Origin: Agrobacterium tumefaciens
GTDB lineage: Bacteria; Pseudomonadota; Alphaproteobacteria; Rhizobiales; Rhizobiaceae
DNA length: 64,000 nt
Assembly (NCBI RefSeq): GCF_013337285.1
Contig: NZ_SUPW01000011.1
Coordinates: 1 to 64,000, forward strand
Direction: 5' to 3'
Of the stretch, positions 48,607-58,142 are shown one piece after another (position 1 is the first letter of the stretch; the number at the start of each line of letters is the position of its first letter). The notes under the pieces are model-generated. The model saw only the letters and a program-made list of their open reading frames with translations, did not search any database and had not been told where the DNA came from. A program made the translations under genes and the position numbers.

Positions 48607-49284
48607 GTTCGCTATCCTTGTTGAATTACATCATGCGCCCCGGGCGACGAATAGCAGTACCTCTACCATTGCGACATCAAGATAAAATTAGCCCGCGCAA
48701 CTTTCCGGATTTAGTCCAGAATCCACAAACCGTTAAAAGCAATGGAGTACCGGTTCAAGTCCGAGCACCAGTTCGTGTATGGAGAGAACCCGTACATCCA
48801 TATGCCCTCAGTCCAGCCAGCGGCGACCCTTTTTAAAGCGACCTAAAGCCATCGGCTTCTCCTCACCCGATGGCCAGAACACACCGCGCCCAAAATAAGC
48901 GCATTTGCGTATTTGTAGAGCAGTACACAAAAATTGTTCAACACTCTGGACATGATTGTCGGGTTTTGTTAGCTTTTTTGTAAAACAAGGGTGGGGAATA
49001 CAGTTTCATGCGCAACATCGATTCCGGGGCCGATGCCGGTCTTTTTGCCGGCACCGACGCGGTAGCTTTCAGAGCCGGGGCAAGATCGCAATATCCGCGC
49101 TTGCCGGCCTCATCCGATGCGCATTGCGCCCTTGAGGCGGCGTGAGACACTATGCGCTTCTCCCCGGCATTCACGTTTTTCGCTCAGAGCTTGATACCAA
49201 ACGCCTGTCCGACGCCCCTTTGCCCTTCCATAATTCAGATGGCCGCGCCAGAATTGCCGCGCACGCCAAGCCGGAGACGCTGAC
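48607..49284. other. 678-base gene-free stretch upstream of the dipeptide-type importer
   Basis: I see no credible gene here. The 48600-48980 part is less GC-rich than its surroundings. GGTTCAAGTCC at 48752-48762 looks like a tRNA T-loop but no cloverleaf can be built around it. The stretch must contain promoters for the ABM-protein gene (minus) and the importer operon (plus). An AT-rich segment at 48950-48995 is the best place for the latter. Confidence 0.4.
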
Positions 49285-51105
49285 ATGACTGCCGCAAACC
49301 GCAACGCCCTCCTCTCGGTCGAAGGCCTGAGCGTCGAGTTCGGCGACAGCCGCGTCGTGGACGACATATCCTTTTCCGTGGAAGCCGGCAGGACGGTGGC
49401 GATCGTCGGCGAATCCGGATCGGGTAAATCGGTCACCTCGCTTTCGACCATGCGTCTTGCGGACATGATGGGCGCGACTTACCCCGCAGGTCGTATCCTG
49501 TTCGAAGGCCGTGATCTGCTGAAGGCCTCGCAGAAGGAGATGCGGTCGATCCGCGGCAAGGAGATCGCCATGATCTTCCAGGAGCCGATGACCTCGCTCA
49601 ACCCGGTCTTCACCATCGGCGACCAGATCTGTGAAGTGCTTGTTCTGCATGAGAAGCTGGGCAAGACGGCTGCTATGGAGCAGGCAAAGCAACTGCTCGA
49701 CATGGTGCGCCTGCCCGATGCGGCCGAGCTTTTGCACCGTTATCCGCACCAGCTTTCCGGCGGCATGCGCCAGCGGGTAATGATCGCCATGGCGCTCGCC
49801 TGCCGACCGAAGCTGTTGATCGCCGACGAGCCGACCACGGCGCTGGATGTCACCATTCAGGCACAGATTCTCAACATCATGCGCGACCTGCAAAAGCAGC
49901 TCGGCATGGGCATGGTCTTCATCACCCACGATATGGGCGTGGTGGCGGAAATGGCCGATGACGTTGTCGTCATGTGGAAGGGCAAGAAGGTCGAGGAAGG
50001 TCCGGTCAAGGATATCTTCGCCAATCCGCAGCATCCTTATACGCGCGCCCTGCTCTCCGCCGTGCCGCGCCTCGGCAGCATGACTGGTGAAGAGTTTCCC
50101 AAGCGCCTGCCGCTCACCGTGTTGCAGGATGGCCAGCCGGTCGTGGTGGGCGAAGAGCGCGTGCAGAACACCGCGAAATATGACGACAAGCCGCTGTTGT
50201 CGGTCAAGGACCTGTTCGTCCGCTTCGATATCCGCAAAAACCTGTTCGGCAAGGCGACGCACCGTTGCAGCGCGGTGCAGAAGGTCAGCTTCGATATTCA
50301 TGCCGGCGAAACGCTGGCGCTGGTGGGCGAATCCGGTTCCGGCAAATCCACCATCGGCCGCACCATCCAGCAGTTGCAGACAGCCGTATCAGGCGAAATT
50401 GCCTTCAACGGACGCAGCTATTCGCAAATGTCGTCGGCGGAACGGTTCCGCATGCGCCAGCAGGTGCAATATATCTTCCAGGACCCCTTCGCCTCGCTCG
50501 ATCCGCGCAAGACGGTCGGTTTCTCGATTGCTGAGCCGATAAACACCCATGGTTTGATCAATGATCAGAAGGCGGTACGGCGGCGGGTGGATGAATTGCT
50601 GGAGCGTGTGGGCCTCAGCTCCGAACATGCATCGCGTTATCCGCACGAGTTTTCCGGCGGCCAGCGCCAGCGTGTCTGCATCGCCCGCGCGCTCGCCTCC
50701 GACCCGAAACTCATCATCGCCGATGAGGCGCTGTCGGCGCTCGATGTCTCCATTCAGGCGCAGATCATCAATCTGTTCATGGACCTGCAGGCCGAGCGTG
50801 GTCTTGCCTATCTCTTCATCAGCCATGACATGGCGGTGGTGGAAAAGATGAGCCATCGCGTCGCCGTGCTTTATCTCGGCCAGATCATGGAAATGGGCAG
50901 CCGCCAGCAGGTCTTCGAAACGCCGACGCATGATTATACCCGCCGTCTGCTTTCGGCCGTGCCGGTTGCCGACCCGTCCGTCGAGCGCCGCATCGCCATG
51001 ATCGAGGGCGAAATACCCAACCCCGTGCGCCGTGTCGGCGATGAGCCGGCCATTCTCGCCCATGAGGAAATCAATCCGGGCCACTTTATCGCAAAGAGCG
51101 CCTGA
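49285..51105 (+). CDS. Dipeptide/oligopeptide-type ABC ATPase, two domains fused
   Basis: The 606-residue protein joins two OppD/OppF-type ATPases. The first half has [48 protein letters not shown] and [21 protein letters not shown]. The second has [48 protein letters not shown] and [15 protein letters not shown]. In the second Walker B the usual DEP is DEA. Such fusions occur in GsiA/YejF-type importers. It comes first in an operon with a binding protein, two permeases and a peptidase. Confidence 0.93.
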   Translation: MTAANRNALLSVEGLSVEFGDSRVVDDISFSVEAGRTVAIVGESGSGKSVTSLSTMRLADMMGATYPAGRILFEGRDLLKASQKEMRSIRGKEIAMIFQEPMTSLNPVFTIGDQICEVLVLHEKLGKTAAMEQAKQLLDMVRLPDAAELLHRYPHQLSGGMRQRVMIAMALACRPKLLIADEPTTALDVTIQAQILNIMRDLQKQLGMGMVFITHDMGVVAEMADDVVVMWKGKKVEEGPVKDIFANPQHPYTRALLSAVPRLGSMTGEEFPKRLPLTVLQDGQPVVVGEERVQNTAKYDDKPLLSVKDLFVRFDIRKNLFGKATHRCSAVQKVSFDIHAGETLALVGESGSGKSTIGRTIQQLQTAVSGEIAFNGRSYSQMSSAERFRMRQQVQYIFQDPFASLDPRKTVGFSIAEPINTHGLINDQKAVRRRVDELLERVGLSSEHASRYPHEFSGGQRQRVCIARALASDPKLIIADEALSALDVSIQAQIINLFMDLQAERGLAYLFISHDMAVVEKMSHRVAVLYLGQIMEMGSRQQVFETPTHDYTRRLLSAVPVADPSVERRIAMIEGEIPNPVRRVGDEPAILAHEEINPGHFIAKSA

Positions 51106-51147
51106 ACAACCGCGAAAAACCGCAACCATCTGAAGAGGAACAGGTAG

Positions 51148-52683
51148 ATGACAAATATCAAAAAGGGGATGACGACAACGTTCGTCGCGCTTGCGCTGGC
51201 CGGCACGGCCTTCACCGCAGCACCGGCTTTCGCCGCCGGCAAAATGACCATTTCCAGCCCGCAGGACCCCGGCAGCTGGGATCCGATCGACACCTTTCTG
51301 GTGCAATGGGCGGCCGTGGCCACCAACATCTTCGATGGCCTGACATATCGCGGCCCGGACCTGAAACTGGTTCCCGGCCTTGCCGAATCCTGGGAAGAGC
51401 TGGACGAGGGCAAGCGTATCCGCTTCAAGCTGCGCCAGAACGTCAAGTTCCATAATGGCGAGCCCTTCAACGCCGCCGCCGTCAAGTTCACCTTCGAGCG
51501 CCTTCTCGGCGAACAGGGTGCCAAAGGTCCGCAGCGCTCCAACTATGTCGCCATCGAAAGCGTCGATGTCATCGACGATTACACCGTCGACATGAAGCTG
51601 AAGGCGCCGGATCCCGTCCTGCTCACCAAGCTTGCCGGTTACGGCGGCATGATCGTTCCGCCTGCCTACATCAAGGAAAAGGGCGAGGACAATTTCAACC
51701 TCAACCCAGTCGGCACCGGCGCATTCAAATTCGTTTCCTACGCGCCGAAGACCAATATCAAGCTGGAAGCCAACCCCGATTACTGGGGCGGTGCGCCAAA
51801 ACTTTCCGAGCTTGAATATCGCTTCATCGCCGAGCCGGCGACCGCCGTTGCCGAATTGCAGGCCGGCCGCGTCGATCTCGTCATTCCGCCCACCATCCCG
51901 ATCGGCATGATCCCGGTCATCGAAGGCGATTCCAAGCTTGAGATCGTCAGCGTTCCCGGCCCGACCGTCGATGCGCTGCGTTTCAACACCCGAGACGGCA
52001 TTACCGCCGATCCGAAGGTGCGCAAGGCGATCATCATGGCCGTTGATCGCGGCACCATCGTCAAGTCGATCCTCGCCGGTCAGGCCTCGGAAATCGCCAG
52101 CTTCCAGAGCGCGCTGTCCTTTGGTTACGATGCCGATCTGAAGCCGCTGCCTTACGATCCTGAAGGCGCGAAAAAGCTGCTCGCGGAAGCCGGCGTCAAG
52201 GCAGGTGCGGCGCTGCAGATCGATATCCGCGGCAATGACGCGACGATGAACGAAGTGGCGCAGGTTATTTCCAGCTACCTCTCCATGGTCGGCATTACCG
52301 CCACCATCAAGCCCTATGAAACCAACGTGCTGCTGAACGACATCATCCCGCAGGGCAAGACCGGCGCGATGTTCCAGCAGAAATGGGGCGGCTGGACCTT
52401 CGATTACGATAACACGGCCTATTCCATGTATCACTCGGGTGAAAAGTGGAACCCTTACGACAAGGACGAGAAACTGGACAAGTTGCTGGAATCGCAGCGT
52501 CCGCTGACCGACCGTGCCGAGCGCGAAAAGATCCTCAAGGAAGTCGGCGCTTATGCCGCCGAACGCGCGCTGGAAATTCCGCTTTACAACACCAATGCCA
52601 TTTACGGCATCAACAAGCGGGTCAAGGGTTTCATCGCACCGCCGGATAACCGCCTGAAGCTTACCGACGTCACCGTCGAATAA
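51148..52683 (+). CDS. Peptide-type ABC substrate-binding protein (family 5)
   Basis: The 511-residue protein has a signal peptide (KKGMTTTFVALALAGTAFTAAPAFAAG) and the DppA/OppA pattern: GLAESWEELDEGKRIRFKLRQNVKFHNGEPFNAAAVKFTFERLL, NLNPVGTGAFKFVSYAPKTNIKLEANPDYWGG and DPKVRKAIIMAVDRGTIVKSIL. GAGGAACAGGTAG precedes the ATG. Its ligand could be a peptide or another compound; the adjacent M14-type peptidase favours a peptide or acyl-amino acid. A 10-bp hairpin follows it. Confidence 0.92.
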   Translation: MTNIKKGMTTTFVALALAGTAFTAAPAFAAGKMTISSPQDPGSWDPIDTFLVQWAAVATNIFDGLTYRGPDLKLVPGLAESWEELDEGKRIRFKLRQNVKFHNGEPFNAAAVKFTFERLLGEQGAKGPQRSNYVAIESVDVIDDYTVDMKLKAPDPVLLTKLAGYGGMIVPPAYIKEKGEDNFNLNPVGTGAFKFVSYAPKTNIKLEANPDYWGGAPKLSELEYRFIAEPATAVAELQAGRVDLVIPPTIPIGMIPVIEGDSKLEIVSVPGPTVDALRFNTRDGITADPKVRKAIIMAVDRGTIVKSILAGQASEIASFQSALSFGYDADLKPLPYDPEGAKKLLAEAGVKAGAALQIDIRGNDATMNEVAQVISSYLSMVGITATIKPYETNVLLNDIIPQGKTGAMFQQKWGGWTFDYDNTAYSMYHSGEKWNPYDKDEKLDKLLESQRPLTDRAEREKILKEVGAYAAERALEIPLYNTNAIYGINKRVKGFIAPPDNRLKLTDVTVE

Positions 52684-52708
52684 TCAGGCTGGTTTTCTGA
52701 TCAACACA

Positions 52709-52734
52709 CCTTGCCCGCCGCAATGCGGGCAAGG
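52709..52734. terminator. Perfect 10-bp hairpin between binding-protein and permease genes
   Basis: CCTTGCCCGC (52709-52718) pairs with GCGGGCAAGG (52725-52734) around a 6-base loop in the 77-base gap. There is no long T-run. It probably blocks 3' decay or attenuates, so that the binding protein is made in excess over the membrane parts. Confidence 0.65.
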
Positions 52735-52760
52735 CCGGATCTCTCTTCAAGGTAAAAAAC

Positions 52761-53684
52761 GTGGCCGGTTTCCTCATCAAGCGATTGCTGCAGGCGATTT
52801 TTGTCGTCATCGCCATCACCCTTCTCGTTTCTTTCGCCGTCCGCCTGACGGGCGATCCGGCTGTCACCATGTTCCAGGGTGGCGGCAGCATGACGGAAGA
52901 CGATCTGGCACGCATCCGCGCAGCGCTCGGCACCGACCGGCCGTTCTTCGTGCAATATTTCAGCTTTCTGAAGGGTCTCGTGACGCTCGATTTCGGCCGC
53001 AGCTTCACCGGCAGCACGCCGGTCTCGCGCCTCATCGCCGATGCCCTGCCCGCCACGCTGCTACTCGCCTTCATCTCCATGGCCGTGTCGATTGCGCTGT
53101 CTATCCCGCTCGGCATCAAGGCCGCGACCTCGCGCGGCAAGACGGCCGATCAGATGATCCGCATCTTCTCGCTCATCGGCCTGTCATTCCCCAATTTCTG
53201 GCTTGCCACCATGCTGGTGCTCCTGTTCTCCATCACGCTCGGCTGGCTGCCACCGAGCGGCATGGGCGGTTTTGCCAGCTACATCATGCCGTCAGTGACC
53301 ATGGGCGTCATCCTCACCGCCACCAATGTGCGCCTTGTGCGCACCGCCATGCTCGATACGCTGCGCTCGCAATATATCATGGTGGCGCGCGCCAAGGGCC
53401 TGAGCGAAAGCAAGGTTCTCTACAAACACGCGCTGCGCAACTGCGCCATTCCACTCATCACCTATTTCGGCCTGCAATTTGGCGGGCTGCTCGGCGGCAT
53501 CGTCGTCATCGAGCGGGTGTTCAACTGGCCGGGTCTCGGCACGCTGGCTTTCGATGCGGTCGGCGCGCGTGACTATCCCGTACTTCAGGCCGTCATCACC
53601 GTGCTGTCGCTGATGATCGTCGGCATCAACCTTCTGGTCGATATCGCCTATGGGCTTGTCGATCCGCGCATTCGCACGGAGTAA
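52761..53684 (+). CDS. Peptide-type ABC permease 1 (DppB class), GTG start
   Basis: The 307-residue membrane protein starts with GTG (MAGFLIKRLLQAIFVVIAITLLVSFAVRLTGDPA), the usual DppB N terminus, with AAGG upstream. The EAA-type loop YIMVARAKGLSESKVLYKHALRNCAIPLITYFGLQFGGLLGGIVVIERVFNWPGLG is present. It pairs with the next permease. Confidence 0.92.
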   Translation: MAGFLIKRLLQAIFVVIAITLLVSFAVRLTGDPAVTMFQGGGSMTEDDLARIRAALGTDRPFFVQYFSFLKGLVTLDFGRSFTGSTPVSRLIADALPATLLLAFISMAVSIALSIPLGIKAATSRGKTADQMIRIFSLIGLSFPNFWLATMLVLLFSITLGWLPPSGMGGFASYIMPSVTMGVILTATNVRLVRTAMLDTLRSQYIMVARAKGLSESKVLYKHALRNCAIPLITYFGLQFGGLLGGIVVIERVFNWPGLGTLAFDAVGARDYPVLQAVITVLSLMIVGINLLVDIAYGLVDPRIRTE

Positions 53685-53690
53685 GTGACG

Positions 53691-54539
53691 ATGGCTGCCA
53701 AAACCTCGCGCCTGTCGCGCTTCACCAATCTCGAATTCATCCTCGGCGCGTCCCTCACCACCGTCATCTGCCTTGCGGTCGTCTTTTCCGACGTGCTGTT
53801 TCCGGGCGGGGCGGACAAGATCGACCTGATGGCGCGCCTTGCCAAACCCTTCGCCAATGCCGCCCATCCGCTCGGCACCGATCCGCTCGGACGGGATGTG
53901 CTCGCCCGCGTCGTCGCCGGCGGCAAGATTTCGCTGCTGGTCGGTTTCACCTCGGTCATCGGCGCGGTCATCTTCGGCGTCGCGGTCGGCCTGGTCGCCG
54001 GTTATTATCGCGGCTTCTGGGATATGCTGGTCATGCGCTTTGCCGATATCCAGCTCGCCATGCCCTTCATTCTGCTCGCCATCACCTTCATCGCCATTGT
54101 CGGCGGCAGCCTTACCAACACCATCATCCTGCTGATCATATCGCAATGGGTGCAATATGCCCGCCTCGTGCGCGGCTCGGTGCTGACGCTGCGGGAGCGG
54201 GAATTCATTCTCTCGGCCCGCGCCATCGGCGTGAAGGACTGGCGCATCATTCTCCAGCACCTGCTCCCGAACCTCATCGGCCCGGTCATCGTGCTGATGA
54301 CGCTCAATGTCGCCAACAACATCCTGCTTGAAAGCAGCCTCACCTTCCTCGGCCTCGGCGTTGATCCCACCATTCCGAGCTGGGGCGGCATGCTGGCGGA
54401 CGGCCGCACTTACTTGCAGACGGCATGGTGGGTCAGCGTCTTCCCCGGCCTTGCCATCCTGCTCACCGTGCTCGGCCTCAACCTTCTCGGCGACTGGTTG
54501 CGCGACAGCCTTGACCCAACAGGCAGAACCTCGAGGTAA
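53691..54539 (+). CDS. Peptide-type ABC permease 2 (DppC class)
   Basis: The 282-residue protein has the DppC pattern: HPLGTDPLGRDVLARVVAGGKISLLVGF and the loop FILSARAIGVKDWRIILQHLLPNLIGPVIV, then ESSLTFLGLGVDPTIPSWGGMLADGR. GGAG nine bases before the ATG at 53691 favours this start; a GTG at 53685, right after the previous stop, is also in frame and would add two residues. Confidence 0.92.
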   Translation: MAAKTSRLSRFTNLEFILGASLTTVICLAVVFSDVLFPGGADKIDLMARLAKPFANAAHPLGTDPLGRDVLARVVAGGKISLLVGFTSVIGAVIFGVAVGLVAGYYRGFWDMLVMRFADIQLAMPFILLAITFIAIVGGSLTNTIILLIISQWVQYARLVRGSVLTLREREFILSARAIGVKDWRIILQHLLPNLIGPVIVLMTLNVANNILLESSLTFLGLGVDPTIPSWGGMLADGRTYLQTAWWVSVFPGLAILLTVLGLNLLGDWLRDSLDPTGRTSR

Positions 54540-54544
54540 TCCAG

Positions 54545-56278
54545 ATGAGCCAGATTTTCGACCAGACCTTCGAGCGTACTCTGGACACGCTTGTCGCCCG
54601 CGCCACGCCCGGCCAGTCCTTCGAGGCATGGACCTTCGATGATGCCAAAAGCCGCCGCGAAGCCGAAGAAAGGCTGAAGAAAAAAGGCGTCAGCGCCCGT
54701 ATCCGCAGCGCCTACAAACCGCTTCTCTTCACCTTTCTGGAAGAGATCAATCTGGAAGGCATCGACGCCATCGAGGTGGGTTACCCGGTGCACGCCAATG
54801 CGCCCGCCAACCGTTTCCGGCTGGAGGCCTATCCGCTGGCGGCTCTGGTGGGCGATGCGAAGATCGATTTCATCGCCCGCGACGACGACGCCTTCCATTA
54901 TGACGTTACGCTGAGCCGCAACGGCAAGAAGGAAAGCCTGAAGGTTCCGGCCCCAAACCGGGTTCACACCGATATCGTCGGCGAAACCAATGTCTCGCCA
55001 ACCGGCTGGTTCCGGCTTGCCGGTGAGGCTGTGGGCGAGCGACTGGCAACGGATTACGAGCAGCTTTTCGAAGCGGCGATCAATGCCGTCGCCAACCACG
55101 GCTGGGGCAATGAAGAACCCTATTTCGAGGAACTGAACATCCGCGTCGCGCATCCGGCCGAAGACATGGTCCTGCCCATCGGCGACGAAGTCGTCAGCCT
55201 GCGTGAAGCACTGCATGAGGATTTCTATTTCTCGCTGCTGGAATTCTTCCAGAAGAAATCCGGCCGCCCGCTGGGTGACCGGGGCCTGAAGCCCGGTCAG
55301 ATCGTACCGGAAATCGTCAAAAACGAAGGCGAAATCTCCCTCCGCATCGAGACCCGCAAGCTCACCACCGCCTTCCTCGACGGCGGCGAACAGCCGATCG
55401 ATACGGCCCGCGAACCGATCGCGGCAGGGCAGCTTTCGGCTCTGCTGGCGGATATCGGCGGCGAAGTCTTCGAGGCGCGCTCCCGTTCTGGCCGCATCCT
55501 TTCCGCCCGTTATGTGGCCGGCAGCGATGCCGCCGTGATGGTGAGCGGCGGCCAGCACCCCAACGAAACGACAGGTATCGTCGGCGCCATCCGCGCCGCC
55601 CGCAAACTCGCAGACCGCAGCGGCGCGCATTTCACCATCTCGCCGCTGGAAAACCCCGACGGCTACGCCCTGCATCAGCGGCTGCGCCTCGACAATCCGC
55701 GCCATATGCACCATGCCGCGCGCTACACGGCGCTGGGCGACGATCTCGAATATCGCACGCCGGAAAATTCAGGCAGCCATCTCAACGAGAAGGAAATCCG
55801 CTTCAAGGCGCAGGACATAAGCGGCGCAAGCCTGCACGTGAACCTGCACGGTTATCCCTCTCACGAGTGGACCCGGCCTCTATCCGGTTATGTGCCGCGC
55901 AATTTCGCCATGTGGACGCTGCCGAAGGGTTTCTTCCTCATCATCCGCCACCATGCGGATTGGGAAAGCCAGGCCGAAGCCCTGCTCGACAAGGTGACCC
56001 GCCATCTCGGCGCCATTCCGGGCCTTCTGGACTACAATAATCGCCAGATCGCGCTTTATGAAATCCACGCCGGTGAAACCGGCTTCCGCATCATCAACGG
56101 CTTCCCGTGCCTGTCTTCCATCGACGACCGCCACACCGTGCCGATGACGTTGATCACTGAATATCCCGATGAAACCATCTATGGCGATGATTTCATCACC
56201 GGCCATACCGCGCAGATGGAAACGGTTCTATCGGCCTATGACGCCTGGCAGGAGATCGTGTCGCCGCAAGTCGCCTGA
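54545..56278 (+). CDS. M14-type zinc peptidase with a long N-terminal domain
   Basis: The 577-residue protein has no signal peptide. Its C-terminal part has M14 carboxypeptidase elements: H338-x-x-E341 (GGQHPNETTG), ENPDGY (369-374), H435 (HVNLHGYPSH) and E539 (LITEYPDE). The first 330 residues, with several beta-rich segments, are not a domain I recognise. It follows the importer genes by five bases and should act on what they import, cleaving a C-terminal residue or an amide. Whether the substrate is a peptide, an acyl-amino acid or an amide-linked conjugate is unknown. Confidence 0.85.
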   Translation: MSQIFDQTFERTLDTLVARATPGQSFEAWTFDDAKSRREAEERLKKKGVSARIRSAYKPLLFTFLEEINLEGIDAIEVGYPVHANAPANRFRLEAYPLAALVGDAKIDFIARDDDAFHYDVTLSRNGKKESLKVPAPNRVHTDIVGETNVSPTGWFRLAGEAVGERLATDYEQLFEAAINAVANHGWGNEEPYFEELNIRVAHPAEDMVLPIGDEVVSLREALHEDFYFSLLEFFQKKSGRPLGDRGLKPGQIVPEIVKNEGEISLRIETRKLTTAFLDGGEQPIDTAREPIAAGQLSALLADIGGEVFEARSRSGRILSARYVAGSDAAVMVSGGQHPNETTGIVGAIRAARKLADRSGAHFTISPLENPDGYALHQRLRLDNPRHMHHAARYTALGDDLEYRTPENSGSHLNEKEIRFKAQDISGASLHVNLHGYPSHEWTRPLSGYVPRNFAMWTLPKGFFLIIRHHADWESQAEALLDKVTRHLGAIPGLLDYNNRQIALYEIHAGETGFRIINGFPCLSSIDDRHTVPMTLITEYPDETIYGDDFITGHTAQMETVLSAYDAWQEIVSPQVA

Positions 56279-56358
56279 CATCGCCAGGCAGGGACCCCAT
56301 GCCAGCGTGTTCACCTTCGGGCGCGCTGGCACCCGGTCAACTTGGAAGCAGCGGCGCA

Positions 56359-56381
56359 ACATCCGATAAATGTTCGGATGT
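56359..56381. promoter_or_regulatory. Operator-like 23-bp dyad upstream of the AraC/GyrI gene
   Basis: ACATCCGA (56359-56366) and TCGGATGT (56374-56381) are perfect 8-bp arms around TAAATGT. It lies about 100 bases before the AraC/GyrI-like gene. There is no T-run, so an operator is more likely than a terminator. Confidence 0.5.
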
Positions 56382-56481
56382 CTCCTGTATTGTCAGGCCC
56401 ATGCGCGACAACAAGTCAAACCCGATCAAGCATGAAGCGGAGCGGTTTTGCATGGTGCGGGCGTGAACCACAGGAGACCCC

Positions 56482-57306
56482 ATGCCCGCTCTGGACAAGC
56501 TCATCTGGCAGATCGAAACCGATCTGCATAAAAACCTGACATTGACGGTCCTGTCCGACCGCTGCGCCATCAGCACACATCATATGTGCCGATTGTTCCA
56601 GCTTTCCACCGGCCTGTCGATCATGTCCTATGTCCGGGCGCGTCGACTTTCCGAGGCGGCCAGAACCATCGCGCAGTGCGATGCTGACATCCTCACCGTC
56701 GCGCTTGGTGCGGGATACGGATCTCATGAGGCGTTCACACGAGCCTTTGCGAATTATTTCAACATATTACCGAGCATTGTTCGCAAGGCCCGATCAACCT
56801 CATCCCTTGATCTCATGGAGCCATTCAAAATGAAGAAAGACATGTTCGTCGAAGTCCAGCCACCGGAAATGCGCCGCGCCGAGGCCTTCCTGGTAGTCGG
56901 TCTCAGCACCACCTGTTCGCTGGAGAACAACAGCGCTATTCCGGCGCTCTGGCAAGCCTTTAACACCCGTGAAAACGACATCGAGGAGGCCGTATCCGGG
57001 GCCGCTTATGGCATATGCAGCGTCGCCGATGAAGCTGGCAACTGCACATATCTAGCCGGCGTCAAAGCGCTGAAGAAAACAGCTGGCATGGATCACATCG
57101 AGGTGCCCGCGCAATCCTACGCGGTCTTCACCCATAGTGGCCATATCTCGGATCTTCCCAAAACGGTCTATACGATCTGGAACAAAGTCTTGCCCGATGC
57201 CGGCCTTAAAACTGCCCGCTCCCCCGATTTCGAACTGTATGATCGACGTTTCGATCCGCAAACAGGACGGGGCACTGTGGAAATCTGGATTCCGATCGTC
57301 GCCTGA
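56482..57306 (+). CDS. AraC-family regulator with GyrI-like effector domain
   Basis: The 274-residue protein has an N-terminal AraC DNA-binding domain (IWQIETDLHKNLTLTVLSDRCAISTHHMCRLFQLSTGLSIMSYVRARRLSEAARTI, VALGAGYGSHEAFTRAFANYF) and a C-terminal GyrI-like small-molecule domain (YLAGVKALKKTAGMDHIEVPAQSYAVFTHSGHI, GTVEIWIPI), the Rob/SoxS-plus-GyrI layout. AGGAG before the ATG supports the start. It probably senses a hydrophobic compound. A strong terminator follows. Confidence 0.9.
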   Translation: MPALDKLIWQIETDLHKNLTLTVLSDRCAISTHHMCRLFQLSTGLSIMSYVRARRLSEAARTIAQCDADILTVALGAGYGSHEAFTRAFANYFNILPSIVRKARSTSSLDLMEPFKMKKDMFVEVQPPEMRRAEAFLVVGLSTTCSLENNSAIPALWQAFNTRENDIEEAVSGAAYGICSVADEAGNCTYLAGVKALKKTAGMDHIEVPAQSYAVFTHSGHISDLPKTVYTIWNKVLPDAGLKTARSPDFELYDRRFDPQTGRGTVEIWIPIVA

Positions 57307-57317
57307 CGTCTGAAATA

Positions 57318-57346
57318 GCATGCCCCAGCCTGATGCTGGGGCATGC
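57318..57346. terminator. Intrinsic terminator, perfect 12-bp stem
   Basis: GCATGCCCCAGC (57318-57329) pairs with GCTGGGGCATGC (57335-57346) around CTGAT; ATTTTT follows 11 bases later on the plus strand. It lies between convergent genes and can serve both. Confidence 0.75.
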
Positions 57347-57386
57347 CCTGAACCGCATTTTTGGCGGGCAGGAACAGAAATTACGC

Positions 57387-57764
57387 TTATTTTGCCGGCA
57401 TTGTGGTAGCGGCGAGCTTGTTTTCCCGCTGCTTCTGCAACAGCTTCTTGCCTTTGCTGAGGATATGCAGGTTCGCGGCGTCGAGCTTGTTATAACCGGC
57501 CTGAATGATATCGATATCGGCGACATGGCCGATTGCGGCGAGCTTGTACATGACATCGCCGACGGCCACGTCGACGGTTGGCACCGGCAGGGTTGCAATG
57601 TCCTTCGTCGCCGCCTGAACACCCTCCCCCGTACCACCCATGACGTGATACAGAGCCAGCGCCTTGCGCAGAAAGGCCTCGCGGCGCTCGATCTTGTTGT
57701 TGAGTATACTTTCTCCGACGCGATTTCGCATCAGCTCAACAGCTTTATTTTGATATTCGCCCAT
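57387..57764 (-). CDS. Hypothetical protein, 125 residues
   Basis: I do not recognise a family. The protein is soluble and mostly helical: MGEYQNKAVELMRNRVGESILNNKIERREAFLRKALALYHVMGG, then a Val-rich middle (TLPVPTVDVAVGDVMYKLAAIG) and a lysine-rich end (ILSKGKKLLQKQRENK). An ATG at 57785 would add seven residues with no better ribosome binding site. It stands alone between a terminator and a gene-free stretch. Confidence 0.65.
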   Translation of the reverse strand: MGEYQNKAVELMRNRVGESILNNKIERREAFLRKALALYHVMGGTGEGVQAATKDIATLPVPTVDVAVGDVMYKLAAIGHVADIDIIQAGYNKLDAANLHILSKGKKLLQKQRENKLAATTMPAK

Positions 57765-57785
57765 CAGACACCAAATAAATTTCAA

Positions 57786-58142
57786 AATATGCTTCGCGAG
57801 ACTACGAACAATCCCCTTAGAACTGGTTAAGGCATATCATTTTGCGCGCATGAAATCCGTGTTTTCCCGTCACCCGGTCGCAGCCGGTTTTGATAACGGG
57901 ACATCCAGACGCGGAAGCTAGCAGACAAGCCGCCCGCGATGGTCACCGGCACGCCTTGTATTGAGAATCATCCAGCGATCCCTATTGTGGGTTCCATTGC
58001 AGGCGGACGCGGATGAAGCGGGGATTGATAACCGTCAGGTTATTTATTACCCCCCTTATTTCATTTTACTTTGGTCATCGCACTCATCAATCTGGCAGCC
58101 TGGATCGGTGGATGGGAGCCACGGATCAATTGGGAGGAAATC
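57786..58142. other. Gene-free stretch upstream of livJ-type gene
   Basis: This 357-base stretch holds promoters for the hypothetical gene (minus) and the branched-chain-type importer (plus). The AT-rich run around 58036-58075 is the likeliest promoter region for the importer, and GGGAGGAAATC precedes the binding-protein ATG. No operator or small RNA could be recognised. Confidence 0.4.

Noticed and set aside
48740-48772. tRNA-like T-loop (GGTTCAAGTCC) in the gene-free stretch
   Set aside because: No acceptor stem, D arm or anticodon arm can be paired around it, so it is neither a tRNA nor a convincing attachment-site remnant.
50389-52434. 681-codon open frame antisense to the fused ATPase and binding-protein genes
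   Set aside because: It spans two well-supported plus-strand genes and the gap between them and shows only shadow composition.
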